Origin: Verrucomicrobiales bacterium
GTDB taxonomy: Bacteria; Verrucomicrobiota; Verrucomicrobiia; Verrucomicrobiales; DEV007
DNA length: 64,000 nucleotides
Reading direction: 5' to 3'
Assembly (NCBI GenBank): GCA_029213195.1
Contig: JARGNI010000030.1
Span: 1 to 64,000, forward strand
The position numbers and the translations under genes are program-made. How positions within the stretch are numbered: the first letter of the stretch is position 1; each line of letters opens with the position of its first letter. Below the pieces are notes generated by a model that was not told the origin of the DNA, ran no database searches, and worked only from the letters and a program-made list of their open reading frames with translations. This document shows positions 55,468 to 63,421 of this stretch, piece by piece.

Positions 55468-58400
55468 TCATTTGGTTTTCAATGGGCGGAAATTTTCGCT
55501 CAGCCAGGCCAGGGAAGGCTCGGCATAGGGTCGAAACACCTCTCCCTGCCCCTCCGCTTCGTCGTAGTAGAGCGCCCGATTGAGCCCCAATGCCGAAGCC
55601 GCGCTCGAGTCGACGAGACTCGCCGAATCGGTCGCGCTCATCTGGAACAACACCTTCTTCTCGAACTCCCCGGCCGCTTTCCGTCCGAGACAGCGATGCA
55701 CGTTGTTCAATGAATCGAACGAGGCGATCACGTGATACCCCCAGCCGGGACCTTCACAGATCAACTCGTTGAGAGAAGCCGAAGGTTTCTTCACCGTATC
55801 CTCTTCCATCGAAAAACCGAAGTCCTCCTCGTAGCGCAGCTTCTTGTGCCGCTGCAGGGAGGGGATAAACAAGAAGATCGACGGAGCTCCCGTCGCATCC
55901 CCTCGCTCCGAGACCTCTTTCATTTCTTCCGAAAGCCCCGCAAGCAGCTCGTCGATCTCGGCAAGCTTGGGAGTCTCCACTCCGCTCACGGTCTGGATCC
56001 GCTGGGCCATCTCACTGTTCTCGTCGGAAGCCCCCGGATGAATCACGATCAGGCGGGCGGTGTCGCCCAATTGCGCTCGCAACAGCCCGAGTGAGATCGG
56101 CAACAAGGCCTCGACAACGTCTTCCCGCGATCCGACAAAGAGGAGGTTCGCTCCATTCTGCCGTGGAAAGCTCACCTCGGTTGGCCCCTTGATGGCATTG
56201 GGAGCACCGAGAAGAATGCGTGGATTCCGGCCGGTGACATCTCCTTGCTTCAAGATTCGCGAGATCTCAGCATCCGTCGTCGCATCGCCTGGAGTATTCC
56301 CTTCGAAGACGACCCGTTCGCGATCATCCTTTCCGCTTTCCTGCGCCCATCGCTCGATCGCCGCGAGACGTTCGTCTCGATCTTTTTCGTCCACCCAGAC
56401 CACCTGGAATGGAGAGTTCGCCTCCACCGAACCTGCGCGATCATTGTAGATCCCTTCTCCAGGACGGCTGAGCAGACGAGGAGCCGGATTGGAATCATCC
56501 ATGATGAGATACGCGTCGGCCTCGTTGCAGGCCAGGGCGATCCGGACAGTCATCTGCCCCAGCGTCGCCCGTGCGAGGGTAAAAGCTCCGCCGAGAGTCT
56601 GAGACCCGAGGACCGCATGGATACCAAATGCACGCCCCTGCCTCACGATCCGGTCGAGAAGCACTGCAGCCTGCTGCGAAATCTGGTCGTCCTCGATGAA
56701 GTATTCCTGGAACTCATCGATGAGAAGCAAGGTGCGAGGGAGTGGTCGTGCGCCCTCGGTGGCTCGGTATCCCGGCACATCCTGCACCCCGGCCTGGCGG
56801 AAAAGTTCTCCCCTCTCCCGCAGTTCCTGATCGATCCGTTGCAGCACACTGAGACCGAACTCGCGATCACTCTCGATCGCGATGACCCGGGCATGGGGCA
56901 GCTTGTGATCGGCGTAGCACTTGAATTCGACCCCTTTCTTGAAATCGATCAGGTAAAACTCGACCTCGTCGGGATCACACCACAACGCGAGATTGGTGAT
57001 GATGACATGAAACAAGGTCGATTTTCCGGAACCAGTCTTTCCTGCAATCAGCGCGTGCTGACAGGTACCTTTTCCGAGGGCCAGTTCCTGCAACTTGGTA
57101 GCTCCACTTCTCCCGATCGGGACCGCAAGCTCCTTGGCGGTGCTTCGCGTCCAGTGCCCTCCGGTCTCCGGTGCGATCAGGGAGAACGGCACCTCGATAC
57201 GATTCGAATCCCGATTCGCTTCTCCGATGCGATGAATCCACTTGGCGAACTGCTCCGGTGGTGGTAGCTGCGCCAACTCGACAGGATGCCCCTGGACCAG
57301 CGAATCCTGCCAGGAGAACCCCTCACCGGATCGCTCGAGACAGAGGCACGCCTTTCGCAGATCCTCCATCTGGAACCCCATGGGAAGATCCCCCCTCAGA
57401 TCACTGTGCACGAGGAGAAAGACCCCACAACGCGCGCCTGACGTCGCAATACTTTGCAGGCGCCGAGCCGCCAGTTCACTGAAACCATGAGGAAAGTCCG
57501 CGATGACGAGAAAATGATATCGCTCTGCGATCGTTCCCGCGGCTTCATTGTATTGCGTGATCGTCTCGAAATCGTTCCGGAGATACATCTGGATGACTTT
57601 CTCCATGTGCTCACAGAGTTCACCCAGACGATTCTCGATCTGGTCCTCTCGGGTCCGAATCCGGGATTGGATCAGGATTTCTTCATAATCCGACAGATGC
57701 ATCAGCCCGGCAAAACTTTCGCCCAAGCCGACGGGATCGATCAGGGAAAAGGAAAGCCGTCCCGGCGGGGAGGAAGCCAACCAACCGAGCGTGAGGTAGT
57801 TCAAAAACTGAATCGCCTCTTCACGACCCGCCTGCCTCGTCTCGAGAAGAATGGAAGCGACATCGGGAATTCGGAGGCGTAGAGGCAAGTCAAAGGCCAA
57901 ATCCCCCGGCATCGCAAATCGATCCGACTGAGGAATCTCGAATTCTTCCGAGGCCGGAGCAAATCGTAACTTCGCAAACGGGAGCAACGATTCGAAATGC
58001 TCGGGCGGGGTCCACTGCTCCGGATCCTGATCGAGGAGACCCAGCTCCTCGGAGTCGGATTCCGATCGCAGTTTCTCGTAAGATTCCGGGATCACCTTAT
58101 CCCAACGAGAGACCAGTGCCTGGAGTTTCTCCTCGAGATCAGCCACCGATTCCTCACTCAGGGAAGGGCTCTCCAGTCTCTCGAGACGCTCTTCGATATC
58201 CGCCGTGCAGCGAGCCACCTTCTCACGATACGCCTCGCGTATGGATTCGATGCGGCGTTCCTCCGCCCCCTCGATCTCCGCTTTTAGTCGTGCCGCTCTC
58301 TCCTCGACATCGGCAGGCCCCGCATACCGAGTTCCGCCCTGGCCCTCTTCATCCGAGACGAGCCCGGACTCGAAGGCGGCTTTCTCTTTGGCGAAAAGAG

Positions 58401-59325
58401 TTTCAGCTGCCTCGATCGCCTTTTCCTGCTTCGAAGAGACCGATCGCTTGACCCCGAGTCGATCCGCTTTCGCGGCTACCAACTCGTCAGCGGCCTCCTC
58501 GGCAAATTTGCGAGCCTGAGATTTCGCGTTCAAAAAGAGCATCAGCAGCGGGAGGGAGAGCACCAGCGCAACCCCTAACGAAATCGCAAAGGTCATCTTC
58601 GGCCCTTCGAGCCCGCCCCAGAGAAAAGGGGCAAGCCCACCTGCCGCGAGAAGGAGAAAAACCTGGACGGCGAGTGGCAAAACGTTGTTCAGCATCACCC
58701 CGAACGTTTTCCGAAACGCCGAGAGCCGGATGAAAAACTCTTCTGCATCCGATTGAAGCGCAGGAGTATCCCGATTCGGTTTCGCCGATGGCTCACTCTC
58801 TTTGAGCGATCGAATGATGAGATTCTTCGATGCGGGAAACCCTCGAAGGGCGTGGACGGTCTGCTTCTCCAGACGCACCCAGTGGCTGTTCATCTCCACC
58901 GCTTCCGGATACTCCTCATCATAAATCCGAGCGGCTTCGGCGATCGACTTTTCACGGGTTTTCCCCGCCTCCATAAAGCGATACTGCAGGGCTCCTTTCC
59001 GCTCGCCCTGGATCGCCTGAATCCCTGAAATCACCGCATTCCGCACCGTGATCTGGGCTTTCTCGGTGCGCTTGATTCTCTCTGCGAGGACCGACCTGAC
59101 TCGCGCGATCTCCTCATCGCGCTCCTGTTCCAGCCGCGAGAGGGACTCCTTTCTCTCCTTCTCCAGCCCCTCCTTCTCTTCTTCCAATCCCTTTCGAAGT
59201 TGAGAAGTCTGACGAAAACGAGCGCTCTCGATCTCCTTCTCACTTTGGGTGAAGCCCTCGAGTTCGCGGAGCAGTTCGCCGACCTGGCGAATCGATTCTC
59301 GTGCCGAGTTTCTACTCATATTCAC
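55468..59325 (-). CDS. EssC-like FtsK/SpoIIIE ATPase of a type VII secretion-like system
   Basis: Protein of 1285 residues. Order: a coiled-coil N-terminus (1-190); two transmembrane helices (VMLNNVLPLAVQVFLLLAAG about 210-235 and TFAISLGVALVLSLPLLMLF about 245-264); a second coiled-coil (300-420); then three ATPase-like modules. Module 1 (about 445-690) lacks a Walker A. Module 2 (about 715-985) is canonical, with AGKTGSGKST at 761-770 and LLLIDEF at 866-872. Module 3 (about 1020-1285) is degenerate (ANLLFVGSREDVVEALL). This matches EssC/EccC, which also use three modules, but no FHA domain is visible. ATG codons at 59325 and 59319 are possible starts. It follows the WXG100-like and helical genes with overlap, so it is probably their secretion motor. 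Confidence 0.85.
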   Translation of the reverse strand: MNMSRNSARESIRQVGELLRELEGFTQSEKEIESARFRQTSQLRKGLEEEKEGLEKERKESLSRLEQERDEEIARVRSVLAERIKRTEKAQITVRNAVISGIQAIQGERKGALQYRFMEAGKTREKSIAEAARIYDEEYPEAVEMNSHWVRLEKQTVHALRGFPASKNLIIRSLKESEPSAKPNRDTPALQSDAEEFFIRLSAFRKTFGVMLNNVLPLAVQVFLLLAAGGLAPFLWGGLEGPKMTFAISLGVALVLSLPLLMLFLNAKSQARKFAEEAADELVAAKADRLGVKRSVSSKQEKAIEAAETLFAKEKAAFESGLVSDEEGQGGTRYAGPADVEERAARLKAEIEGAEERRIESIREAYREKVARCTADIEERLERLESPSLSEESVADLEEKLQALVSRWDKVIPESYEKLRSESDSEELGLLDQDPEQWTPPEHFESLLPFAKLRFAPASEEFEIPQSDRFAMPGDLAFDLPLRLRIPDVASILLETRQAGREEAIQFLNYLTLGWLASSPPGRLSFSLIDPVGLGESFAGLMHLSDYEEILIQSRIRTREDQIENRLGELCEHMEKVIQMYLRNDFETITQYNEAAGTIAERYHFLVIADFPHGFSELAARRLQSIATSGARCGVFLLVHSDLRGDLPMGFQMEDLRKACLCLERSGEGFSWQDSLVQGHPVELAQLPPPEQFAKWIHRIGEANRDSNRIEVPFSLIAPETGGHWTRSTAKELAVPIGRSGATKLQELALGKGTCQHALIAGKTGSGKSTLFHVIITNLALWCDPDEVEFYLIDFKKGVEFKCYADHKLPHARVIAIESDREFGLSVLQRIDQELRERGELFRQAGVQDVPGYRATEGARPLPRTLLLIDEFQEYFIEDDQISQQAAVLLDRIVRQGRAFGIHAVLGSQTLGGAFTLARATLGQMTVRIALACNEADAYLIMDDSNPAPRLLSRPGEGIYNDRAGSVEANSPFQVVWVDEKDRDERLAAIERWAQESGKDDRERVVFEGNTPGDATTDAEISRILKQGDVTGRNPRILLGAPNAIKGPTEVSFPRQNGANLLFVGSREDVVEALLPISLGLLRAQLGDTARLIVIHPGASDENSEMAQRIQTVSGVETPKLAEIDELLAGLSEEMKEVSERGDATGAPSIFLFIPSLQRHKKLRYEEDFGFSMEEDTVKKPSASLNELICEGPGWGYHVIASFDSLNNVHRCLGRKAAGEFEKKVLFQMSATDSASLVDSSAASALGLNRALYYDEAEGQGEVFRPYAEPSLAWLSENFRPLKTK

Positions 59326-59530
59326 AATCCGCCCGGAGCTTGTTCAGAATTTTGTCCAGATCCTGCATCGCAACGGAAGCATTATCGACGGCATCCATCA
59401 AGGGCTGCATGTATTGAGTGTCAAATTCCCGACACTTGCGATCATTCCAAACCTCCTGGGTGTCCTGCCATTGCTTGAGCAACTCGCGGGAGATCCCGGT
59501 CAGACGGTTTCTGCTGTTGCTCAGGCTCAT
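59312..59530 (-). CDS. Small WXG100-like helical protein (72 residues)
   Basis: Protein of 72 residues, nearly all helix-forming: LTGISRELLKQWQDTQEVWN then DRKCREFDTQYMQPLMDAVD and ASVAMQDLDKILNKLRADCE. Two Trp-x-Asp sites occur (WQD at 21-23, WND at 28-30), resembling the turn of WXG100 hairpins but with Asp for Gly. It starts on the stop of the preceding gene (TGATG) and overlaps the ATPase start, so translation is coupled. Possible secreted partner or chaperone of the system; no family assigned with certainty. Confidence 0.75.
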   Translation of the reverse strand: MSLSNSRNRLTGISRELLKQWQDTQEVWNDRKCREFDTQYMQPLMDAVDNASVAMQDLDKILNKLRADCEYE

Positions 59531-60009
59531 CAGGAACTGGAATCGGACTGGTATTCCTGCAGCAGCCGATACGACTCCGACAGGTTCTGGATCGCTTTTT
59601 TCATATCGATGTCAAAAATCTGCCTCAGCTTCTCCACATTCCGCGCTTCGGTTTCGACGACGGAGTCATAGTTGCGAAGCCATCCCGCCACCGCCCGGAG
59701 CGTCGTCTCGAGCTCCCGGATTTCCTTTCGCTTCCGATTGATCTGCATCTGCTGACCCGTCTTCGCGGTTTTGAGAGGCGAAAGCCGCGCCGTAAAAAGC
59801 TCCTGTTGCAGCATCTCCATCTCCCGCGCTTTCCGTTTCATCTGGCGCTTGAGATGAGGGCCCTGCTCACTCTGCAGCCAGATCCGGGTCCGCTTCACCT
59901 CCTCGCTGACTTCGTCGAGGACGATGTTCGCCCGCTCCAGGAACAGGACGAGATGGTTTCGGAAACGCTCCAGCGCTTCGATTTGGGAGACATTGGCTTT
60001 GTCGCTCAC
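59530..60009 (-). CDS. Helical coiled-coil protein of the secretion-like locus (159 residues)
   Basis: Protein of 159 residues predicted to be almost entirely helical, with no signal peptide: ALERFRNHLVLFLERANIVL, EVSEEVKRTRIWLQSEQGPH, then a basic coiled-coil (RQMKRKAREMEMLQQELFTA) and ETTLRAVAGWLRNYDSVVET. One-base overlap with the next gene and 39 bases after the WXG100-like gene place it in the same operon. It could be a substrate, a chaperone or a structural part. Unknown family. Confidence 0.75.
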   Translation of the reverse strand: MSDKANVSQIEALERFRNHLVLFLERANIVLDEVSEEVKRTRIWLQSEQGPHLKRQMKRKAREMEMLQQELFTARLSPLKTAKTGQQMQINRKRKEIRELETTLRAVAGWLRNYDSVVETEARNVEKLRQIFDIDMKKAIQNLSESYRLLQEYQSDSSS

Positions 60010-60048
60010 GGCTCGACGGTTGAAGGATTCGAAAATTCGACGCTTGCA

Positions 60049-60321
60049 CTAGCGCTGGTTCAGGTACTCCTCGATTCGCTGAGCCTTCCGGAGGAGAAAC
60101 GGCGCCTGCTGACCCGAGCTCTCCATGAACCTTCGCAGCACTTTCATCGTTTCCTGGAAGTCTTCCGCAAACTTGGCGTGCTCGTGATCCTGCCACGTCT
60201 CTCCCAATCCCGAGAATCGGGCCTGGAGAGAGGACAAGGAGTTGCTGAGATCGCTGTTAAATCGCTTCAATTCCTCTGCGAACCTCCGCAATTCTTCTGG
60301 ATCTGCTACTGCTTTTGCCAT
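60049..60321 (-). CDS. WXG100-like protein (ESAT-6 superfamily, WQD turn)
   Basis: Protein of 90 residues starting MAKAVADPEELRRFAEELKR, with no signal peptide. Two amphipathic helices are separated by a turn at GLGETWQDHEHAKFAEDF; Trp43 falls at the same position as in ESAT-6 and other WXG100 proteins, and the third residue is Asp45 instead of Gly. The following helix FQETMKVLRRFMESSGQQAP is typical too. The C-terminal secretion motif YxxxD/E is not obvious. The frame is open back to 60447, but the family N-terminus begins at 60321. It is first in the locus with the EssC-like ATPase. Confidence 0.85.
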   Translation of the reverse strand: MAKAVADPEELRRFAEELKRFNSDLSNSLSSLQARFSGLGETWQDHEHAKFAEDFQETMKVLRRFMESSGQQAPFLLRKAQRIEEYLNQR

Positions 60322-60488
60322 GGGAAAAAGCTTATCGAAATTCCTATCGAAATAGCAATGACTTTTGCCAAATGTGCGAAGCCCGCGCAGGGCGTCTTTT
60401 GTCCTGTTTTTCTTCTTCTCGATGAGGACCGCCTTTCGGTTGCGCAAGGCAGAGACTCAGCTATGTAGGAACATCCCAATTCCTCATT

Positions 60489-62102
60489 ATGCTCACGATC
60501 CGGAATCTCAAGAAATCCTACGGAGGACAAGCCCTGTTCGAAGATGCCGACCTCCAGGTGAACTATGGAGAGCGCGTCGCCCTCGTCGGCCCCAATGGTG
60601 CCGGCAAGTCGACCATCTTTCGAATCATCCTCGGGGAAGAAGAAGCCGACAAAGGAACTGTCGAGCGGGACGAATGGACCCTGACCGGATTCCTCCCGCA
60701 GGAAAGTGAAGACGTCGGCGACTATACCGTCATCGAGATCGCAACCGGTCGGGCGGGAATGATCCAGGAACTGGAAGCCACCTTGAAAAAGCTCGAAGAC
60801 GAAGGCGACGTCAGCTGTCCGGCCTATCTCGAGGCCGACGGGAAATTCAACGCACTCAACGACCCCAAGGTCGAGGCCAAGGCCAAGGAAATGTTGCGGG
60901 GCCTCGGGTATCGTGACACCGACTTCGATCGCCCCGCTAAGGAGATGAGTGGTGGTTGGATCATGCGAGCCCACCTCGCTCGCCTCCTCGTGATCGAGCC
61001 GGACCTCCTCATGCTGGATGAGCCGACCAACCACCTCGACCTCATGTCGCTCCTGTGGTTTCAGGATTACCTGAAGAACTACTCGGGTGCCATCCTCATG
61101 ATCTCGCACGACCTCGAGTTCATGGATGAACTGGTCGAGTCGGTTCACGACATCGACAATCACAAGCTCGTTCACTACACCGGCAACTACAGCGACTTCG
61201 TCAAGCAGCGTCACGCCAACTACGAAAACCTGAACAACGCCTACAAGAATCAGCAGAAACAGATCAAGGAACTCCAGGCCTTCGCCAACAAGTTCCGATC
61301 CGTCTCCTCCAAGGCGAGCCAGGCTCAGTCCAAGCTCAAGGAAATCGAGCGGATGGAGAAGATCGAGAAGCCGATGGCTCCGAAAAAGCCCTTCCGCTTC
61401 CAGATCCCGGATCCTCCCCGCGGCGGTCAGAAGGCCATCGAGCTCAGCGGCATCCATTTCGCCTACGGAGACCACAAGGTCTACGAGGGCATCGACCTCA
61501 CCATCGAGCGAGGCGAAAGAACGGTGTTGGTCGGACCGAACGGCTCGGGTAAGTCGACCCTTCTCAAGCTTCTCGCCGACGAATTGCAACCACAGCAAGG
61601 CGAACGCAAGGAAGGCCACAACGCCAAGATCGGGTATTTCTCCCAGCACCGCGCTGCCACGCTGAACCCGAACAACTCGGTTCTCTCCGAGGTCCTCGAA
61701 GCCGCCCCGACCCTTCGCGAAGACGAAGCCCGTGGCATTCTCGGTTCTTTCATGTTCCGCAAGGAAGAGGTCTACAAGATGACCAAGGTCCTCAGCGGAG
61801 GAGAGAAATCACGACTCAATCTCGTCAAATTTCTCGTCGACCCGCCCAATATCCTCCTCATGGATGAGCCGACGACCCACCTCGACATCCTCACCGTGGA
61901 GTCGCTCATCCTCGCGCTGGACAGCTACGCGGGTACGTTGGTCTTCATCTCGCACGACGTGCACTTCATCAAGGAACTCGCCTCCGACGTCATCCATGTC
62001 GCCGATGGCAATGTGAAACGCTTCCACGGCGACTGGCAGTACTTCATCGAAAAATCCGGTGCCGGCGACGAACGCGCTGCGCTGACCTCGGAGAATTCGT
62101 AG
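60489..62102 (+). CDS. ABC-F family ATPase
   Basis: Soluble protein of 537 residues with two ABC cassettes and no membrane part. Cassette 1: GPNGAGKSTIFRIILG, EMSGGWIMRAHLARLL and LMLDEPTNHLDLMSL. Cassette 2: GPNGSGKSTLLKLLADE, VLSGGEKSRLNLVKFLVDPP and ILLMDEPTTHLDILTV. The linker between them (about residues 235-305) is the charged helical P-site tRNA-interaction motif. ABC-F proteins act on the ribosome, in translation control or antibiotic protection; subclass is not resolved here (Uup or EttA-like). It is divergent from the WXG100-like gene. Confidence 0.94.
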   Translation: MLTIRNLKKSYGGQALFEDADLQVNYGERVALVGPNGAGKSTIFRIILGEEEADKGTVERDEWTLTGFLPQESEDVGDYTVIEIATGRAGMIQELEATLKKLEDEGDVSCPAYLEADGKFNALNDPKVEAKAKEMLRGLGYRDTDFDRPAKEMSGGWIMRAHLARLLVIEPDLLMLDEPTNHLDLMSLLWFQDYLKNYSGAILMISHDLEFMDELVESVHDIDNHKLVHYTGNYSDFVKQRHANYENLNNAYKNQQKQIKELQAFANKFRSVSSKASQAQSKLKEIERMEKIEKPMAPKKPFRFQIPDPPRGGQKAIELSGIHFAYGDHKVYEGIDLTIERGERTVLVGPNGSGKSTLLKLLADELQPQQGERKEGHNAKIGYFSQHRAATLNPNNSVLSEVLEAAPTLREDEARGILGSFMFRKEEVYKMTKVLSGGEKSRLNLVKFLVDPPNILLMDEPTTHLDILTVESLILALDSYAGTLVFISHDVHFIKELASDVIHVADGNVKRFHGDWQYFIEKSGAGDERAALTSENS

Positions 62103-62110
62103 TCGCCCGG

Positions 62111-62216
62111 CTTCACCTGTCGCCGTGCTCTACCCCTGTCGCCGTGGTCTTCGACCACGGGGGGCCAATCTTCTCTCGACCCAACAGGGTCGGGTCAACC
62201 GTGCGACAGGGTGAAG
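62111..62216. repeat. Structured intergenic element with nested inverted repeats
   Basis: Outer arms CTTCACCTGTCGC (62111-62123) and GCGACAGGGTGAAG (62203-62216) are near-perfect inverted copies. Inside are a perfect hairpin CCGTGGTC-TTC-GACCACGG (62142-62160) and another, CGACCC-AACA-GGGTCG (62177-62192). CCTGTCGCCGTG occurs twice directly (62115-62126 and about 62135-62146). It lies between the ABC-F and secreted-protein genes, which converge, and may end transcription or be a REP-like mobile repeat. Confidence 0.75.
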
Positions 62217-62257
62217 TCCTCGCCCCTTTTGCGTGTCGCATCCAAAACCGAAGCGGG

Positions 62258-63370
62258 CTACTCCGAATCCCCTTCGCTCATCGATTTGAGAAACTCCCGG
62301 TCGGCAGAGGATAGCTGATTGACTTCGATTTCGATCCACTGGCCTCTTACCTGGAGAGAGATCCGGTCACTGCCAGGGGAATACCTGGCGGTCGTGGTCA
62401 CTTCGGACCCAGAAAGATTGGTCCAGGTCCTCTCGGGAAGGCTCTTCACTTCCGGCTTCGTTTCTTCCTCGGAAGCAGACATCTCCCGGCTCCCTTCTCC
62501 TGGAGACTTCGTCAGATCCGGCAATCCAGACTCGTCGACTTTCCTGGGATTCACCTCCGCTCCGGTTACGAAAATCATCGCGTCATGCCGCACCTCATTG
62601 GCGCCCAGATACATACCCCACCGAAACGAGTTGGTTCCCTTCGGTCGCGGATATTGCCCCGTCCCTACCTGGTGACCGTTCAGAAAAACCTCATAGTCGA
62701 GCCCGTTGTCCCGAACTCGGAGATGAAACGGCTTCCCGATCATGTTGCTGGCAAGAGATCGGTCTTGCCCTCTTCGATGATTCAGACGGATATTTCCATC
62801 GTCGTTCATATTGATGGATACGGACCAGTCATTCTCCGAATTCTTGGACTGAAAAATCATCGCCCCATGAGGTTTGATCAGCGTGTAGGTCCCGACCCAC
62901 TCATGCCACTCTCCTGCAGTTTCCGAGGCCGGCCCGAGGTTGACAAAGGATTCCACCCGCGCGGCCAGTTTACGACTGCTGGCACGATTCTCCTCTCCTT
63001 CGAAGAGTCGGAAAACCTGGGTATTCCCGTCCTCCTGGTACCATCGCGACCATTTGTCGAACTCCCCACGATGGATTCTCGTTGATCCCAGGGTATGCAG
63101 AAAAAGGTCGCTCGGAATCCGGCGATCGGCGTTCGGGCCATCGCGGAGAAGGGAATCGTTCACCCGTATCTTCGAACCCTCCACTCCCGCATGGGACGCA
63201 GCCCCCCGCTTCAGATCGCCTTTCCGGAGGATCTCGGCAAATGGCTCATCACGCCCCCTCTGCTCATAGAAGTCTTCCGGTTCGACGGCACAGGAAACAC
63301 GACCAGAACAGAAAGCGAGAAGAGCCAACACCAGTGCATAGCCAACGGGCCTTCTACCATACGATTTCAT
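62258..63370 (-). CDS. Secreted lectin-fold protein with C-terminal SHD1-like module
   Basis: Protein of 370 residues starting MKSYGRRPVGYALVLALLAF, with a signal peptide ending near GRVSCA. Residues about 95-270 look like a concanavalin-type beta sandwich: VNLGPASETAGEWHEWVGTY, DDGNIRLNHRRGQDRSLASN and VRDNGLDYEVFLNGHQVGTG, the last as in polysaccharide-binding or lyase-like domains. The C-terminal 60 residues (ERTWTNLSGSEVTTTARY, then IEIEVNQLSSADREFLKSM) fit an SHD1-like module. The frame is open to 63406; 63370 gives the signal peptide. It is 51 bases after the SDR gene on the same strand. Substrate unknown. Confidence 0.8.
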   Translation of the reverse strand: MKSYGRRPVGYALVLALLAFCSGRVSCAVEPEDFYEQRGRDEPFAEILRKGDLKRGAASHAGVEGSKIRVNDSLLRDGPNADRRIPSDLFLHTLGSTRIHRGEFDKWSRWYQEDGNTQVFRLFEGEENRASSRKLAARVESFVNLGPASETAGEWHEWVGTYTLIKPHGAMIFQSKNSENDWSVSINMNDDGNIRLNHRRGQDRSLASNMIGKPFHLRVRDNGLDYEVFLNGHQVGTGQYPRPKGTNSFRWGMYLGANEVRHDAMIFVTGAEVNPRKVDESGLPDLTKSPGEGSREMSASEEETKPEVKSLPERTWTNLSGSEVTTTARYSPGSDRISLQVRGQWIEIEVNQLSSADREFLKSMSEGDSE

Positions 63371-63421
63371 TGCGAGAAACCTACGTCGAAACCGTCCCGC
63401 ATCCAAGGATGGATCAAACGA

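Noticed and set aside
60322-60447. Longer N-terminus of the WXG100-like protein
   Set aside because: The extra 42 residues are basic, cysteine-containing and unlike the family; the 60321 ATG gives the usual start and Trp position.
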